Of a DNA stretch of 64,000 nucleotides, positions 27,832-37,592 are shown one piece after another. The position numbers were made by a program, and so were the translations under genes. The stretch lies in NCBI RefSeq assembly GCF_030269515.1, contig NZ_BSTM01000004.1, positions 326,450 through 390,449 on the forward strand. Direction: 5' to 3'. The DNA is from Actinomadura sp. NBRC 104412. Its GTDB lineage: Bacteria > Actinomycetota > Actinomycetes > Streptosporangiales > Streptosporangiaceae. Each line of letters opens with the position of its first letter. Within the stretch, counting starts at the first letter, position 1. A model generated the notes under the pieces. That model was not told the DNA's origin, ran no database searches, and saw only the letters and a program-made list of their open reading frames with translations.

Positions 27832-27881
27832 GCCCGTCCCCGGCCGGCCTCCGTACGGGACGGAGGCCGGCCGGGACGGGC
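27832..27881 (-). terminator. Long inverted repeat between rpsD and rpoA
   Basis: A stem of about 22 bp (arms beginning GCCCGTCCC and ending GGGACGGGC, one bulged base) with a 5-base loop. No T run follows on the minus strand. Placed 25 bases after the rpsD stop, it may modulate how much transcription continues into rpoA, or stabilise the upstream mRNA. Confidence 0.55.
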
Positions 27882-27906
27882 CGTGAGCCCTTGCCTGGAC
27901 GAGCCC

Positions 27907-28533
27907 TTACTTCGAGTAGAGCTCGACGATCAGCTGCTCCTGGACGGGAGCGTCGATCTGCTGCCGGACGGGCAGCGAGTGCACGAAGATCCGCATCCGG
28001 TCGGCGTCCACCCCCAGCCACGCCGGGACCTGGCGCTCGCCCGCCTCGGCCTTGGCGACCTGGAACGGGGTCATCTCCAGCGACTTGGCCCGCACATCGA
28101 CGATGTCGGCCTCGCTGACCAGGTAGGACGGGATGTTGACCTTCTTGCCGTTGACCCGGAAGTGGCCGTGCCGGATCAGCTGGCGGGCCATGTCGCGGGA
28201 CTTGGCGAAGCCCGCGCGGTAGACCACGTTGTCGAGCCGCCGCTCCAGCAGGGACAGCAGGTTCTCACCCGTCTTGCCGCCCTGCCGGTTGGCCTCGACG
28301 TAGTAGTTGCTGAACTGCCGCTCCAGCACCCCGTAGATGCGCTTGGCCTTCTGCTTCTCACGAAGCTGGAGCAGGTACTCGGTCTCCTTGGGACGGCCGC
28401 GCCCGTGCTCACCCGGCGGGTAGGGCCGGATCTCGATCGGGCACTTGGGTCCCTCGCACTTGCTGCCCTTGAGGAACAGCTTCATCTTCTCGCGACGGCA
28501 CAGCTTGCAGTCGGCGCCGGTGTAACGAGCCAT
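27907..28533 (-). CDS. rpsD: 30S ribosomal protein S4 (zinc-binding form)
   Basis: The 208-residue S4 contains [19 protein letters not shown] and GSKCEGPKC, four cysteines forming the C+ zinc site. The S4 RNA-binding domain follows ([40 protein letters not shown]). The tail ends in [12 protein letters not shown]. Many actinomycetes keep zinc-free copies of some ribosomal proteins elsewhere for zinc starvation; this is the zinc-dependent type. Confidence 0.98.
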   Translation of the reverse strand: MARYTGADCKLCRREKMKLFLKGSKCEGPKCPIEIRPYPPGEHGRGRPKETEYLLQLREKQKAKRIYGVLERQFSNYYVEANRQGGKTGENLLSLLERRLDNVVYRAGFAKSRDMARQLIRHGHFRVNGKKVNIPSYLVSEADIVDVRAKSLEMTPFQVAKAEAGERQVPAWLGVDADRMRIFVHSLPVRQQIDAPVQEQLIVELYSK

Positions 28534-28550
28534 TGTCCTGAATCTCCCCC

Positions 28551-28952
28551 TCAGACCCGACGGCGCTTCGGCGGCCGGCAGCCGTTGTGCGGAACGGGCG
28601 TGACGTCCTGGATCGAGCCCACTTCGAGCCCGGTCGCCTGCAGCGACCGGATCGCGGTCTCACGGCCCGAGCCCGGGCCCTTCACGAAGACGTCGACCTT
28701 GCGCATGCCGTGCTCCATGGCACGCCGGGCGGCCGACTCGGCGGCCTGCTGGGCGGCGTACGGGGTCGACTTGCGCGAGCCCTTGAACCCGACATGGCCG
28801 GAGGAGGCCCAGGAGATCACGTTCCCGTTCGGGTCGGTGATCGAAACGATCGTGTTGTTGAACGTGCTCTTGATGTGGGCGTGCCCGTGAGCGACGTTCT
28901 TCTTCTCCTTGCGGCGCACCTTCTTGGCGCCGGCACGGCTCTTGGGAGGCAT
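28551..28952 (-). CDS. rpsK: 30S ribosomal protein S11
   Basis: A 133-residue S11 with basic N-terminus ([20 protein letters not shown]), [33 protein letters not shown] and C-terminal [17 protein letters not shown]. It lies 17 bases before rpsD and 128 bases after rpsM. Confidence 0.98.
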   Translation of the reverse strand: MPPKSRAGAKKVRRKEKKNVAHGHAHIKSTFNNTIVSITDPNGNVISWASSGHVGFKGSRKSTPYAAQQAAESAARRAMEHGMRKVDVFVKGPGSGRETAIRSLQATGLEVGSIQDVTPVPHNGCRPPKRRRV

Positions 28953-29080
28953 CTGCTCTCTCTACTCCTGAGGTCGTCGATCCGGATCCGGCGGGCGCCG
29001 GAGGCCGGACTACTGGATGATGTGCGTCCTCTGCACGTTCGGACGGTCCGGCGTCCCGGCGAGGGCCGGAAGGGAATCGC

Positions 29081-29461
29081 TCACTTCTTCCCGGCCTTCT
29101 TCTTGCCGGCCACGGTCTTCTTCTTGCCCTTGCGCGTCCGCGCGTTGGTCTGGGTGCGCTGGCCGTGCACGGGAAGCCCGCGGCGGTGCCGGATGCCCTG
29201 GTAGCAACCGATCTCGATCTTGCGCCGGATGTCGGCCTGGACCTCGCGGCGCAGGTCGCCCTCGGTCTTGTAGTTCGCCTCGATCCAGTCGCGCAGCTTG
29301 ACCAGCTCGTCGTCGCCGAGCTGGTGGACGCGCAGGTCCGGGTTGACACCGGTGTTGGCCAGCGTCTCCTGCGCCCGGGTACGGCCGATGCCGTAAATGT
29401 AGGTGAGAGCGATCTCCACGCGCTTGTCGCGCGGGAGGTCGACGCCCAGCAGGCGTGCCAT
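29081..29461 (-). CDS. rpsM: 30S ribosomal protein S13
   Basis: A 126-residue S13: [55 protein letters not shown] and a lysine-rich tail that contacts P-site tRNA. A 261-base spacer separates it from rpmJ. Confidence 0.98.
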   Translation of the reverse strand: MARLLGVDLPRDKRVEIALTYIYGIGRTRAQETLANTGVNPDLRVHQLGDDELVKLRDWIEANYKTEGDLRREVQADIRRKIEIGCYQGIRHRRGLPVHGQRTQTNARTRKGKKKTVAGKKKAGKK

Positions 29462-29722
29462 CTAGGGCAGTTCCCTTCATGTCGCGGAGGTGTGTGCGCG
29501 CCGCTCCCGCGAACACCCTGCCCGGGTGGCGGCCTCGGCCTCCGTCCGAGGGTCCCCCTTCACCCGCGCGGGTCCCCGTGGAGGAGGCCGTGCCTCCGGC
29601 CCCGGGGACACCGGTGCCGCACGACCCGATCCAGGGTCGTACGGCCACGTGGTGAAAGATCGCGACGCGCTTGTCTTGTTCGGTTGTGCCGGTCCGGCGG
29701 TGCCGGTCGCCGGGCCGGGGCC

Positions 29723-29836
29723 TCAGCCCTGGCGCTGCTTGTGGCGCGGGTCGGAGCAGATCACCATGACCCGGCCGTGCCGGCGGATGACGCGGCAGTT
29801 GTTGCAGATCTTCTTGACGCTCGGCTTGACCTTCAC
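29723..29836 (-). CDS. rpmJ: 50S ribosomal protein L36 (zinc-binding form)
   Basis: A 37-residue protein read from GTG 29836 ([20 protein letters not shown], ending [11 protein letters not shown]). Cys11, Cys14, Cys27 and His32 form the zinc site, so this is the C+ form. GAAGGAGA lies just upstream. It sits between infA and rpsM, the conserved place. Confidence 0.97.
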   Translation of the reverse strand: MKVKPSVKKICNNCRVIRRHGRVMVICSDPRHKQRQG

Positions 29837-29907
29837 TGGGTCTCCTTCGTTCAGGGTCACCCTCACGCCGCCACGCATGAGGAAGGCAACCCCAGTGGGT
29901 TATCGAT

Positions 29908-30129
29908 TCACTTGTAGCGGTAGACGATCCGGCCGCGCGAAAGGTCGTAGGGGCTCAGCTCCACGACGACGCGGTCGTCCGGCAGGATCCGGATGTAGTG
30001 CATCCGCATCTTGCCGCTGATGTGGGCGAGCACCTTGTGCCCGTTGTCCAGTTCCACCCTGAACATGGCGTTGGGGAGGGACTCGATGACGGTGCCCTCG
30101 ATCTCGATGGCGCCTTCCTTCTTGGGCAT
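29908..30129 (-). CDS. infA: Translation initiation factor IF-1
   Basis: A 73-residue OB-fold protein: [40 protein letters not shown] and [14 protein letters not shown]-1 blocks the A site of the 30S subunit during initiation. First gene of the alpha group in transcription order. Confidence 0.98.
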   Translation of the reverse strand: MPKKEGAIEIEGTVIESLPNAMFRVELDNGHKVLAHISGKMRMHYIRILPDDRVVVELSPYDLSRGRIVYRYK

Positions 30130-30288
30130 GTCCTCCGCGCTTCACTGATCGGCTCTTGGGACCGGCCCGCGGGACCCCCGGTCAGAACTCTGGTGATAAG
30201 AGATCTCCACGGGACTCCGGCCGCGACCATGCCGAGATCGAATCTCCGGGCAGGAATCGTGGGCGGCCGACAGCAGGACCGACATAGG

Positions 30289-30318
30289 AGTCTACGTCAC
30301 CGGACCGCCGATTGTGAA
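30289..30318 (-). promoter_or_regulatory. Candidate promoter for infA (alpha group)
   Basis: On the minus strand TTCACA and TAGACT are separated by 18 bases, about 160 bases upstream of infA. It lies in the 301-base region (30130-30430) shared with the divergent helix-turn-helix gene; the rest of that region shows nothing clear. Confidence 0.45.
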
Positions 30319-30430
30319 ATCAACGCATGTTCCGGTGCCCGACACCGCTCCCGTCCCCAGCATACAGCGCCCGCGCGTTGTACCTTTCCGGAAGGAAGGA
30401 CGTCCAAGGAGGAGTCCAAGGAGGATCGGC

Positions 30431-30988
30431 ATGCCGAGCTATGACTTCGCGCTGATCCTCAGCCGTCCCCTCTACGAGGAGGAACTGGACGCCCTGTTCG
30501 ACCGCACGTACGGCCAGGTCACGGTCTCGATCATCACCGAGCCCCAGCACGCCGACCGGCCGGGCAACGCCTCCTGTAGCTGGCAGGGGCCCACGCTGGC
30601 GGCGGCGATCATGGAGCTGGTGGAGCATGTGGAGACCAGCGCGCCCGGCCTGCGTGTCCAGCGGGTGGAAGCCGACCCGCTGCTGACCATCCGCGACATC
30701 GCCGAGCGGGTCGGCCGGTCGGTCGACTCGGTACGGCTGTCGATCACCGGCGCCCGGGGACCGGGCGGCTTCCCCGCCTCGGAGATGTCGAGCGCGGGCC
30801 ACCGGCTCTGGCGCTGGTCCAAGATCGCCGCTTGGTACGAGGTGGACGACCCGCAGCTACGCGAGGCCCGGCCCACCGTCCAGGCGATCAACGGCTGGCT
30901 GGCGCTGCGCGACGTGGTCCCGTCGATCGCCCCTGCCCCCGAGGACGTCACCTCGGCCCTGTCCGCGGTCATCCCGCATGTGGCCTGA
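30431..30988 (+). CDS. Helix-turn-helix protein, AlpA/excisionase-like
   Basis: A 185-residue protein. The N-terminal 80 residues form an unknown alpha/beta domain (YDFALILSRPLYEEELDALF). Residues 85-135 look like a MerR/AlpA-type DNA-binding domain: LTIRDIAERVGRSVDSVR, then GARGPGGFP and LWRWSKIAAWYE, the usual helix-wing order. The remainder is unassigned. Two copies of TCCAAGGAGGA-like sequence precede ATG 30431, the nearer one placed correctly as a ribosome-binding site. The gene is part of a plus-strand insertion between infA and map. No recombinase partner is nearby, so a regulator of unknown target is the safest reading. Confidence 0.8.
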   Translation: MPSYDFALILSRPLYEEELDALFDRTYGQVTVSIITEPQHADRPGNASCSWQGPTLAAAIMELVEHVETSAPGLRVQRVEADPLLTIRDIAERVGRSVDSVRLSITGARGPGGFPASEMSSAGHRLWRWSKIAAWYEVDDPQLREARPTVQAINGWLALRDVVPSIAPAPEDVTSALSAVIPHVA

Positions 30989-31219
30989 CCCGTCCCGGCA
31001 CGCCGCCCCACCGCGGCGGACATGTCCCGCGCGGAATCGGGGATCTTCCCGACAGGAGTGATCTTGCTTTCGCCTGGGTGGATCGACAGGCCCGCCCGCG
31101 AAGGCGAGGATCGGATCGGACGGCACCCGGCACGGAGGACGGCCGCCGGCAAGGCACCGGGCACCGCCCGCATCCATGGCCCTGCGGGAGGGCGTGAGCG
31201 TGCCGGAGGGAAGGCAGCA

Positions 31220-32035
31220 ATGGCGATTGTCGCGCAGTTCAGCGACACCCATATCACCGCGGACGAACGGGGCGTGGTGCCCGACGACTCGGGCCCGGTG
31301 CGCGCCCTGCGGGCCGCGGTGTCCGCCCTGCTGGCCCTGCCCGCCCGGCCCGACGCGGTGGTGCTGACCGGCGACCTCACCGAGGCCGGGCAGGCCGCCG
31401 AGTACGACCGGCTGCGCGCCCTGCTGTCACCGCTGCCGATGCCCGTCCACCCGATGCCCGGCAACCACGACGACCGGGACGCGCTGCGCGCCGCCTTCGG
31501 CGCTCACCCGGCCGTCGCGGCGACCGCCGACGGGCCGCTGGCGCCCGTCCAGTACGCGGTGGACGTGGCGGGGACACGGCTCGTCTGCTGCGACACCACC
31601 GTCCCCGGATCCCCGCACGGCGCGATGGACCCCGAGCGACTGGCCTGGCTGGACGACACCCTCGCCGCCGAGCCCGGCACCCCCACCGTGGTGGCCACCC
31701 ACCACCCGCCCTATCCGATCGGGATCCGGTTCATCGACGACATGCGCTTCCGCGACACCACCGGGTTCGCCGAGGTCATCCGGCGCCACGAGCAGGTGAT
31801 CCGGGTGATCAGCGGCCATGTGCACCGCGGCTCGGCGGGCACGTTCGCGGGCCGGGTCAGCACCACCTGCCCCAGCACCTACCGGCAACTGTTCCTCGAC
31901 CTCAGCCGGCCCGGCCGCGCGGCGGTCACCGGCGAGCCGGCCGGTTTCGCCGTCCATCTGATCGGCCAGGACGGCGGCGCGACCACCCACTTCGTTCCCA
32001 GCGGCAGCCACCGGCCGCTCATGGACGTGGAGTGA
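31220..32035 (+). CDS. CpdA-like cyclic nucleotide phosphodiesterase (metallophosphoesterase)
   Basis: A 271-residue calcineurin-type phosphoesterase with all metal-binding motifs: FSDTHI (Asp9, His11), LTGDLTE, MPGNHDDRD, VVATHHPPY and SGHVHRG. This arrangement is the class III cAMP phosphodiesterase family; cAMP as substrate is inferred. Start at ATG 31220 with GGAGGGAAGG upstream; the frame is open 198 bases earlier but that part is not protein-like. It follows the helix-turn-helix gene by 231 bases. Confidence 0.9.
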   Translation: MAIVAQFSDTHITADERGVVPDDSGPVRALRAAVSALLALPARPDAVVLTGDLTEAGQAAEYDRLRALLSPLPMPVHPMPGNHDDRDALRAAFGAHPAVAATADGPLAPVQYAVDVAGTRLVCCDTTVPGSPHGAMDPERLAWLDDTLAAEPGTPTVVATHHPPYPIGIRFIDDMRFRDTTGFAEVIRRHEQVIRVISGHVHRGSAGTFAGRVSTTCPSTYRQLFLDLSRPGRAAVTGEPAGFAVHLIGQDGGATTHFVPSGSHRPLMDVE

Positions 32036-32102
32036 GCCCGGCCCGGCCCCGGCCTTCAGCGGCCCCGGCCTTCAGCGGCCGCGACGCTCAGCGCCGGGAC
32101 GC

Positions 32103-32555
32103 TCAGCGGCTGGGGCGTCTGGGCTGGCCGAGGAGCGTTCCGATCAGCAGAACGGCGCCCCACGGCCCCGCGACCCAGATCCACCACGGGTACACCAGGG
32201 TGCCGGTGAGGGCGAGGGCCAGCCAGAGCGTGACGTTGAGGGAGCTGATGACCGCCCACGTGGTCCACAGCGCGCGGCGTCCCGTCCGGAAGGACTCCGT
32301 GCCCGTCTCGTAACGCGTCGCCGGGGCGGCGGTCGTGCGCTGGGACGCCGGCACGGGCAGCTCGTACAGGTCCTCCTCGGGCAGGTCGGAGGTGATCTCC
32401 TGGAGCTGCCCGATGGTCTTGGCGGCGTAGACCGACTCAAGCCGCTCCTGGAGCTCGTCCATGGTGATGCGGCCCTGGGCACAGTGCTCGCGCAGCGACC
32501 CGGCCACGCGGTCACGGTCGGCGTCAGAGGCCCGGATATCAGGATTTGGCGGCAT
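32103..32555 (-). CDS. DUF1707 / 2TM-domain membrane protein
   Basis: A 150-residue protein. The N-terminal DUF1707 domain reads IRASDADRDRVAGSLREHCA, GRITMDELQERLESVYAAKT and LQEITSDLP. Two hydrophobic helices follow (about 95-140) with a Trp-rich hairpin (YPWWIWVAGPWG). DUF1707 proteins are common in actinomycetes and may pack against the membrane; function unknown. It follows map on the same strand after 32 bases, so it is probably co-transcribed with adk-map. Confidence 0.88.
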   Translation of the reverse strand: MPPNPDIRASDADRDRVAGSLREHCAQGRITMDELQERLESVYAAKTIGQLQEITSDLPEEDLYELPVPASQRTTAAPATRYETGTESFRTGRRALWTTWAVISSLNVTLWLALALTGTLVYPWWIWVAGPWGAVLLIGTLLGQPRRPSR

Positions 32556-32587
32556 ACCGGCCCCTTCACTGCTGTCAGAAGGGAAGG

Positions 32588-33415
32588 CTACTTCCCAGCC
32601 TCGACGATTCCCAGCTTCGTGAACCACTCCCGGCCCTCATCAAGGGCCGTGAGGACCCGGGGGCCGTCCTCGGTGACCGCGAAGGTGTGCTCGAAGTGGG
32701 CGGAACGGCGGCCGTCGCCGGTGACGACCGTCCAGCCGTCGGCCAGCTCCACGGTGTCCTTGGTGCCGAGGTTGACCATCGGCTCGACCGCGAAGCACAT
32801 GCCCGGCTCCAGGACGGGGCCGTGTCCGGGCTCCCCGTGGTTAGGGATCAGCGGGTCCATGTGCATCCGCGTCCCGATGCCGTGGCCCCCGTACCCCTCG
32901 ACGATGCCGTAGGAGCCCTGAGAGCGGATATGAGACTCGATCGCGTGGGACATGTCGGTCAGCCTGGCCCCGGCCGTTCCGGCCGCCAGACCGTGCCACA
33001 GGGACGCCTCGGTGACCTCCAGCAGCCGCGCCTCCTCCGGCGTGATCTCGCCCACCGGAACGGTGATCGCCGAGTCGCCGTGCCAGCCCGCCACGATCGC
33101 GCCGCAGTCGATGGAGAGGACGTCGCCGTCCCGCAGCTCCCGGTCGGCGCTGGGGATGCCGTGCACGATCTCCTCGTTCACCGAGGTGCAGATCGTCGCG
33201 GGAAAGCCGTGGTAGCCCTTGAACGACGGGACGCCGCCATGGTCACGAATGTGCTGCTCGGCGAGCACGTCCAGGTCCATCGTGGTGATCCCGGGCTTGA
33301 CCGCCTCGCGCAGCCTCTCCAGCGTCTCGCCGACCAGCAGCCCGGCCGCGCGCATCAGCTCCACCTGCTCGGCGGTCTTGACCTGGATGCCGTGCCGCCT
33401 GCGCCGTCTCAACAT
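32588..33415 (-). CDS. map: Type I methionine aminopeptidase
   Basis: Map removes the initiator methionine from nascent proteins. The 275-residue product has VKTAEQVELMRAAGLLVGET and SVNEEIVHGIPS. Metal ligands are visible in LSIDCGAIVAGWHGDSAI (two Asp), GYGGHGIGTRMH, FAVEPMVN and SAHFEHTFAV. It lacks the N-terminal SH3-binding zinc-finger extension of some homologues. It follows adk by 124 bases. Confidence 0.97.
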   Translation of the reverse strand: MLRRRRRHGIQVKTAEQVELMRAAGLLVGETLERLREAVKPGITTMDLDVLAEQHIRDHGGVPSFKGYHGFPATICTSVNEEIVHGIPSADRELRDGDVLSIDCGAIVAGWHGDSAITVPVGEITPEEARLLEVTEASLWHGLAAGTAGARLTDMSHAIESHIRSQGSYGIVEGYGGHGIGTRMHMDPLIPNHGEPGHGPVLEPGMCFAVEPMVNLGTKDTVELADGWTVVTGDGRRSAHFEHTFAVTEDGPRVLTALDEGREWFTKLGIVEAGK

Positions 33416-33539
33416 GAATCCCCCTCATTCCCGATCTTACGGGCAATCCGGAATCGGGGGACCTGGCGGCGAAGCGGGCGCGGCGGGCGACGCGACAGGC
33501 CGGCGAGGACGGGCGGCGGGCGGTCCAGGAGACGGCCTC

Positions 33540-34190
33540 TCAGCGCTCCAGAGGACGCAGCGCGGCCAGGGCCCGGTTGGTGACCTCCTCCACCGGCCCC
33601 GTCGCGTCGATGCCGACCAGGATCCGCTCGTCGGCGTAGAACTGCACCAGCGGAGCCGTCTCCTGCTGGTACACCTCCAGGCGGTGCCGGACGACCTCCT
33701 CCTTGTCGTCGTCGCGCTGGAAGAGGTGGCCGCCGCAGTCGTCGCAGATGTCGTCCTGCTTGTCGTCGAAGTCGACATGCCAGATCCGCCCGCACCGCTC
33801 GCAGGTGCGCCGCCCCGACAGCCTCCTGATCACCTCGTCCTCGTCGACGATCAGTTCCAGGACGATGTCCAGCTTGACGTCCCACTCGGCGAGGATCTTC
33901 TTCAGCGTCTCGGCCTGCGGCACGTTGCGCGGGAAGCCGTCCAGCAGGAAGCCGTCCCGGGCGTCGTCCTCGGCCAGCCGGTCCCGCACCATCGCGATGG
34001 TGATCTCGTCGGGCACCAGGTCGCCCCGGTCCATGTACTTCTTGGCCTGCCGGCCCAGCTCCGTCCCCCGGCTCACGTTCGCGCGGAAGATGTCACCTGT
34101 CGAGATCTTCGGGATGGACAGGTGCGATGCGATGAACTGGGCCTGTGTCCCCTTGCCCGCTCCCGGGGGGCCCACCAGGACGATACGCAC
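33540..34190 (-). CDS. adk: Adenylate kinase
   Basis: A 216-residue kinase read from GTG 34190: P-loop GPPGAGKGT at 7-15, [22 protein letters not shown] and a long LID domain with a four-cysteine zinc site (CERCGR ... ICDDCGG). It interconverts AMP, ADP and ATP. Its start overlaps the secY stop by one base (TAGTG), implying coupled translation. Confidence 0.97.
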   Translation of the reverse strand: MRIVLVGPPGAGKGTQAQFIASHLSIPKISTGDIFRANVSRGTELGRQAKKYMDRGDLVPDEITIAMVRDRLAEDDARDGFLLDGFPRNVPQAETLKKILAEWDVKLDIVLELIVDEDEVIRRLSGRRTCERCGRIWHVDFDDKQDDICDDCGGHLFQRDDDKEEVVRHRLEVYQQETAPLVQFYADERILVGIDATGPVEEVTNRALAALRPLER

Positions 34191-35488
34191 TACCGGAGGA
34201 AGCCCTCGTAGTTGCGCTGCTGGAGCTGACTCTCGATCTGCTTCACGGTATCCAGTCCGACGCCGACGACGATGAGGATGCTCGTCCCCCCGAACGCGAA
34301 GTCCTGGCTCGCGCCGATGAGCGCGAACGCGACCATCGGGATCAGGGCGACGACACCCAGGTACAGCGAACCGGGCGTGGTGATCCTGGTGAGCACGTAG
34401 TCGAGGTACTCGGCGGTCGGCCGGCCCGGACGGATACCTGGGATGAACCCACCATACTTCTTCATGTTGTCGGCGACTTCGGTGGGGTTGAAGGTGATCG
34501 CCACGTAGAAGTACGTGAAGAACACGATGAAGCCGAAAAAGATCGCCATATGCCAGGGGTTGTCCTGCGCCAGGTACGGCTGGATGCGCTGCAGCCAGTC
34601 GGTCTCCGGCCACAGCTGGGTCGCCAGCACCGGCAGGTACAGCAGCGACGAGGCGAAGATCACCGGGATGATGCCGGCCTGGTTGACCTTGAGCGGGATA
34701 TAGGTCGAGGTGCCGCCGTACATCCGGCGTCCCACCATCCGCTTGGCGTACTGGACGGGGATCCGCCGCTGCGCCTGCTCCACGAACACCACGCCCGCCA
34801 TGATCGCCAGGCCGACGATGAGCACGATGGAGAAGACGAAGCCGCCCTTGCTGGTGTAGATGCTCCAGAACTGGGCGGGGAAGACCGCCACCACCTGGGT
34901 GAAGATCAGCAAGGACATGCCGTTGCCGACGCCGCGGTCGGTGATCAGCTCGCCCAGCCACATGATGACCGCGGTGCCGGAGGTCATCACGATCACGATC
35001 GTGATGATCGTGAAGATGTCGTTGTCGTAGAGCACGTCACCGCTGCCGGCCACGCCCTGGAAGAGCTGCCCCGTGCTGGCCATCGCCACGATGCCGGTGG
35101 CCTGGAGGATCGCCAGGCCCACGGTCAGGTACCTGGTGTACTGCGTGATCTTGGTGGTGCCGGCCTGGCCCTCCTTCCGCAGGGCCTCCAGGCGCGGGAT
35201 CACCACCGTCAGCAGTTGCAGGATGATGCTCGCCGTGATGTAGGGCATGATGCCCAGCGCGAACACCGACAGCTTCAGCAGCGCACCGCCGCTGAACAGG
35301 TCGACCAGCCCGTAGAGCTGGTTGCTCTCCCTCGCCGCATCGGCGGTCTCACGCAGGACCTCGGTGTTCACGCCCGGGGACGGCAGCACCGAGCCGATCC
35401 GGAAGATCACGATGATGAAGAGCGTGAACAGAATCTTCTTACGCAGGTCCGGCGTACGGAAAGCCCGGGCGAACGCGGTCAGCACCAT
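34190..35488 (-). CDS. secY: Protein translocase subunit SecY
   Basis: The 432-residue channel protein has ten predicted membrane helices. Motifs include [20 protein letters not shown] (plug region), [33 protein letters not shown] and [20 protein letters not shown]. It forms the SecYEG export channel. Between rplO and adk as in nearly all bacteria. Confidence 0.98.
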   Translation of the reverse strand: MVLTAFARAFRTPDLRKKILFTLFIIVIFRIGSVLPSPGVNTEVLRETADAARESNQLYGLVDLFSGGALLKLSVFALGIMPYITASIILQLLTVVIPRLEALRKEGQAGTTKITQYTRYLTVGLAILQATGIVAMASTGQLFQGVAGSGDVLYDNDIFTIITIVIVMTSGTAVIMWLGELITDRGVGNGMSLLIFTQVVAVFPAQFWSIYTSKGGFVFSIVLIVGLAIMAGVVFVEQAQRRIPVQYAKRMVGRRMYGGTSTYIPLKVNQAGIIPVIFASSLLYLPVLATQLWPETDWLQRIQPYLAQDNPWHMAIFFGFIVFFTYFYVAITFNPTEVADNMKKYGGFIPGIRPGRPTAEYLDYVLTRITTPGSLYLGVVALIPMVAFALIGASQDFAFGGTSILIVVGVGLDTVKQIESQLQQRNYEGFLR

Positions 35489-35798
35489 TCCTCCTGCGCG
35501 ACTGGCGAATCCTTGGCCGCCGACGAGGGGCCGGGTTCGGGTCCATGGACGGCGCGGCGCCGAGGAGTTGCCGACACCGCCGCCGGTGAGACTCTAACAG
35601 CAGATGATGCCGGGGCCGCGCGCCGTCGCGCCGGGGCCGCCGTTCCGGGTCCCGGAGCGGAGCGCCGGCGGAGCGCAGGGAACCGCGACGGCCTGCTCCC
35701 CCGGGGGGTGTGGGGGGTCGCCCCCCCACCGGCACATGCCGCCCCGGCGCGCGCGATCGGGCGCGTCCCCGGCATCACGGGTCCTTCTCCCTCGCCGC
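35489..35798 (-). promoter_or_regulatory. Spacer rplO-secY with extended -10 promoter candidate
   Basis: These 310 bases between the two genes are unusually long for this cluster. On the minus strand TGT-TAGAGT (35591-35599) is an extended -10 element about 100 bases before the secY ATG; no -35 match was seen. The region also holds one copy of the G-rich palindrome (separate entry). Confidence 0.35.
35702..35728 (+). repeat. G-rich palindromic repeat, copy 1
   Basis: The 27-base element is CGGGGGG-TG, then TGGGGGG-TCG-CCCCCCCA. The second half folds as TGGGGGG paired with CCCCCCA. It matches copy 2 (36488-36514, opposite strand) at 24 of 27 positions by hand count. Confidence 0.7.
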
Positions 35799-36284
35799 TT
35801 ACCGGGACAGCTCTTCGGTGGAGCCGCCGGCAGCGGTGATCTTCTCCTTGGCGGATCCGGAGAAGGCGTGCGCCTTCACCTGGACCGCGACGGAGATCTC
35901 GCCGGTTCCGAGGATCTTCACCGGGCGGTTGCGGCGCACCGCGCCACGGGCCGCCAGGTCCTCCGCCGTGACCTCGCCGCCCTCGGGGTACAGCTCGGCC
36001 AGCCGGTCCAGGTTGACCACCTGGTACTCGACCCGGTTGGGGTTCTTGAAGCCCTTGAGCTTGGGAACCCGGCGGATCAGCGGCATCTGGCCGCCCTCGA
36101 ACCCGACCGGCACCGTGGCACGGGCCTTGGTGCCCTTGGTGCCGCGGCCCGCGGTCTTGCCCTTGGACGCCTCGCCCCGTCCCTTACGGGTCTTGGGGCG
36201 GTTGGCACCGCGGGCCGGGCGCAGATCGTGCAGCCCGAGCGGGGTGCCCTCGGCACCCCCGCCGGCCTTGCTCAGATCGGCCAT
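35799..36284 (-). CDS. rplO: 50S ribosomal protein L15
   Basis: A 161-residue L15: [57 protein letters not shown] and [12 protein letters not shown]. It starts 2 bases after the rpmD stop. Confidence 0.98.
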   Translation of the reverse strand: MADLSKAGGGAEGTPLGLHDLRPARGANRPKTRKGRGEASKGKTAGRGTKGTKARATVPVGFEGGQMPLIRRVPKLKGFKNPNRVEYQVVNLDRLAELYPEGGEVTAEDLAARGAVRRNRPVKILGTGEISVAVQVKAHAFSGSAKEKITAAGGSTEELSR

Positions 36285-36286
36285 CG

Positions 36287-36469
36287 TCAGTCGACCTCCT
36301 CGACGGCGACCAGGTGGTTCACCGTCCGGATCATGCCGCGCACCTCGGGACGGTCGTCCCGCACCACGCTCTGCCCGATCTTCTTCAGGCCGAGGGTGCG
36401 CAGCGTGTCACGCTGGTTCTGCTTCTCGCTGATCACCGACTTGGTCTGGGTGATCTTCAGCCGTGCCAT
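36287..36469 (-). CDS. rpmD: 50S ribosomal protein L30
   Basis: A 60-residue L30: [40 protein letters not shown] and [11 protein letters not shown]. It lies 79 bases after rpsE; that spacer carries the second G-rich palindrome. Confidence 0.97.
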   Translation of the reverse strand: MARLKITQTKSVISEKQNQRDTLRTLGLKKIGQSVVRDDRPEVRGMIRTVNHLVAVEEVD

Positions 36470-36487
36470 CAGGAGGCCCTTCCTTTC

Positions 36488-36514
36488 TGGGGGGGCAACC
36501 CCCCAGGCCCCCCG
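36488..36514 (-). repeat. G-rich palindromic repeat, copy 2
   Basis: On the minus strand it reads CGGGGGG-CC, TGGGGGG-TTG-CCCCCCCA, between rpsE and rpmD. It folds into an 8-bp CTGGGGGG/CCCCCCAG hairpin and is a near copy of the element at 35702-35728. Confidence 0.7.
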
Positions 36515-36548
36515 TCAAATGCAGCGATCATGCCCTCGCTCCGCTCGG

Positions 36549-37166
36549 TCATGACGCCTCCGCCCGCGGCTCGCTGCCAGCGGCGCGCGCCCGCAACATG
36601 GCGGCGGGAGCGACGTCCTCGATCGGCAGACCGCGCTTGGCCGCGATCTCCTCGGGCCGCTTGAGCGACTTGAGCCCGTCCACCGTCGCGTGCACGATGT
36701 TGATCGCGTTGTCGGTGCCCAGCGACTTGCTCAGCACGTCGTGGATGCCGGCGCACTCCAGCACCGCGCGCACCGGGCCACCGGCGATCACGCCGGTACC
36801 GGGGCTGGCCGGGCGCAGCAGCACCACCCCGGCCGCCGCCTCGCCCTGCACCTGGTGCGGGATGGTGCCCTGGATCCGCGGCACCTTGAAGAAGTGCTTC
36901 TTGGCCTCCTCGACGCCCTTGGCGATCGCCGCGGGCACCTCCTTGGCCTTGCCGTAGCCGACGCCGACGGTGCCGTTGCCGTCACCGACGATCACCAGGG
37001 CGGTGAAGCTGAAGCGCCGACCGCCCTTGACGACCTTGGCGACCCGGTTGATCGCCACGACCTTCTCGATGTACGACTGGCCCTTGTCGGCGCCACCGCG
37101 GCGGTCGTCGCGGCGGCCGTCGCGACGGTCGCCACCCTGACCGCCACCACGCCTCTGCGCTGCCAT
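36549..37166 (-). CDS. rpsE: 30S ribosomal protein S5
   Basis: A 205-residue S5. An Arg/Gly/Asp-rich N-terminal extension of about 28 residues ([17 protein letters not shown]) precedes the core: [59 protein letters not shown]. Start at ATG 37166; the frame extends upstream into rplR but without homology. Confidence 0.97.
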   Translation of the reverse strand: MAAQRRGGGQGGDRRDGRRDDRRGGADKGQSYIEKVVAINRVAKVVKGGRRFSFTALVIVGDGNGTVGVGYGKAKEVPAAIAKGVEEAKKHFFKVPRIQGTIPHQVQGEAAAGVVLLRPASPGTGVIAGGPVRAVLECAGIHDVLSKSLGTDNAINIVHATVDGLKSLKRPEEIAAKRGLPIEDVAPAAMLRARAAGSEPRAEAS

Positions 37167-37203
37167 CAGTGGTTCCTCTTCCCGTTGTCGAAGATCAGGG
37201 CCA

Positions 37204-37590
37204 TCAGAGCTCGAGGCCCCCCTCGCGTGCGCCGTCCGCGACGGCGGCCACGCGGCCGTGGTACTTGTTGCCGCCGCGGTCGAACACGACGGCGCTGATC
37301 CCGGCCTCCTTGGCGCGGGCGGCCACCAGCTCGCCGACCCGGCGGGACTTGGCCGTCTTGTCGCCGTCGAAGGCACGCAGGTCGGCCTCCATGGTGGAGG
37401 CGCACACCAGCGTGTGCCCGACGGTGTCGTCGATCACCTGGACGAACACGTGCTTGGTGGAGCGGGTCACGACCAGGCGCGGCCGCGCGGCGGTGCCGAC
37501 GACCTTCTTGCGGACCCGGAAGTGCCGGCGCTTGCGCGACCGCGCGCGGGCCGACGTGGCCTTGCGGGCCAGGGTCTTGGTGCCTGCCAT
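37204..37590 (-). CDS. rplR: 50S ribosomal protein L18
   Basis: A 128-residue L18: [40 protein letters not shown] and [20 protein letters not shown]. It binds 5S rRNA. Starts 2 bases after the rplF stop. Confidence 0.97.
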   Translation of the reverse strand: MAGTKTLARKATSARARSRKRRHFRVRKKVVGTAARPRLVVTRSTKHVFVQVIDDTVGHTLVCASTMEADLRAFDGDKTAKSRRVGELVAARAKEAGISAVVFDRGGNKYHGRVAAVADGAREGGLEL

Positions 37591-37592
37591 GA

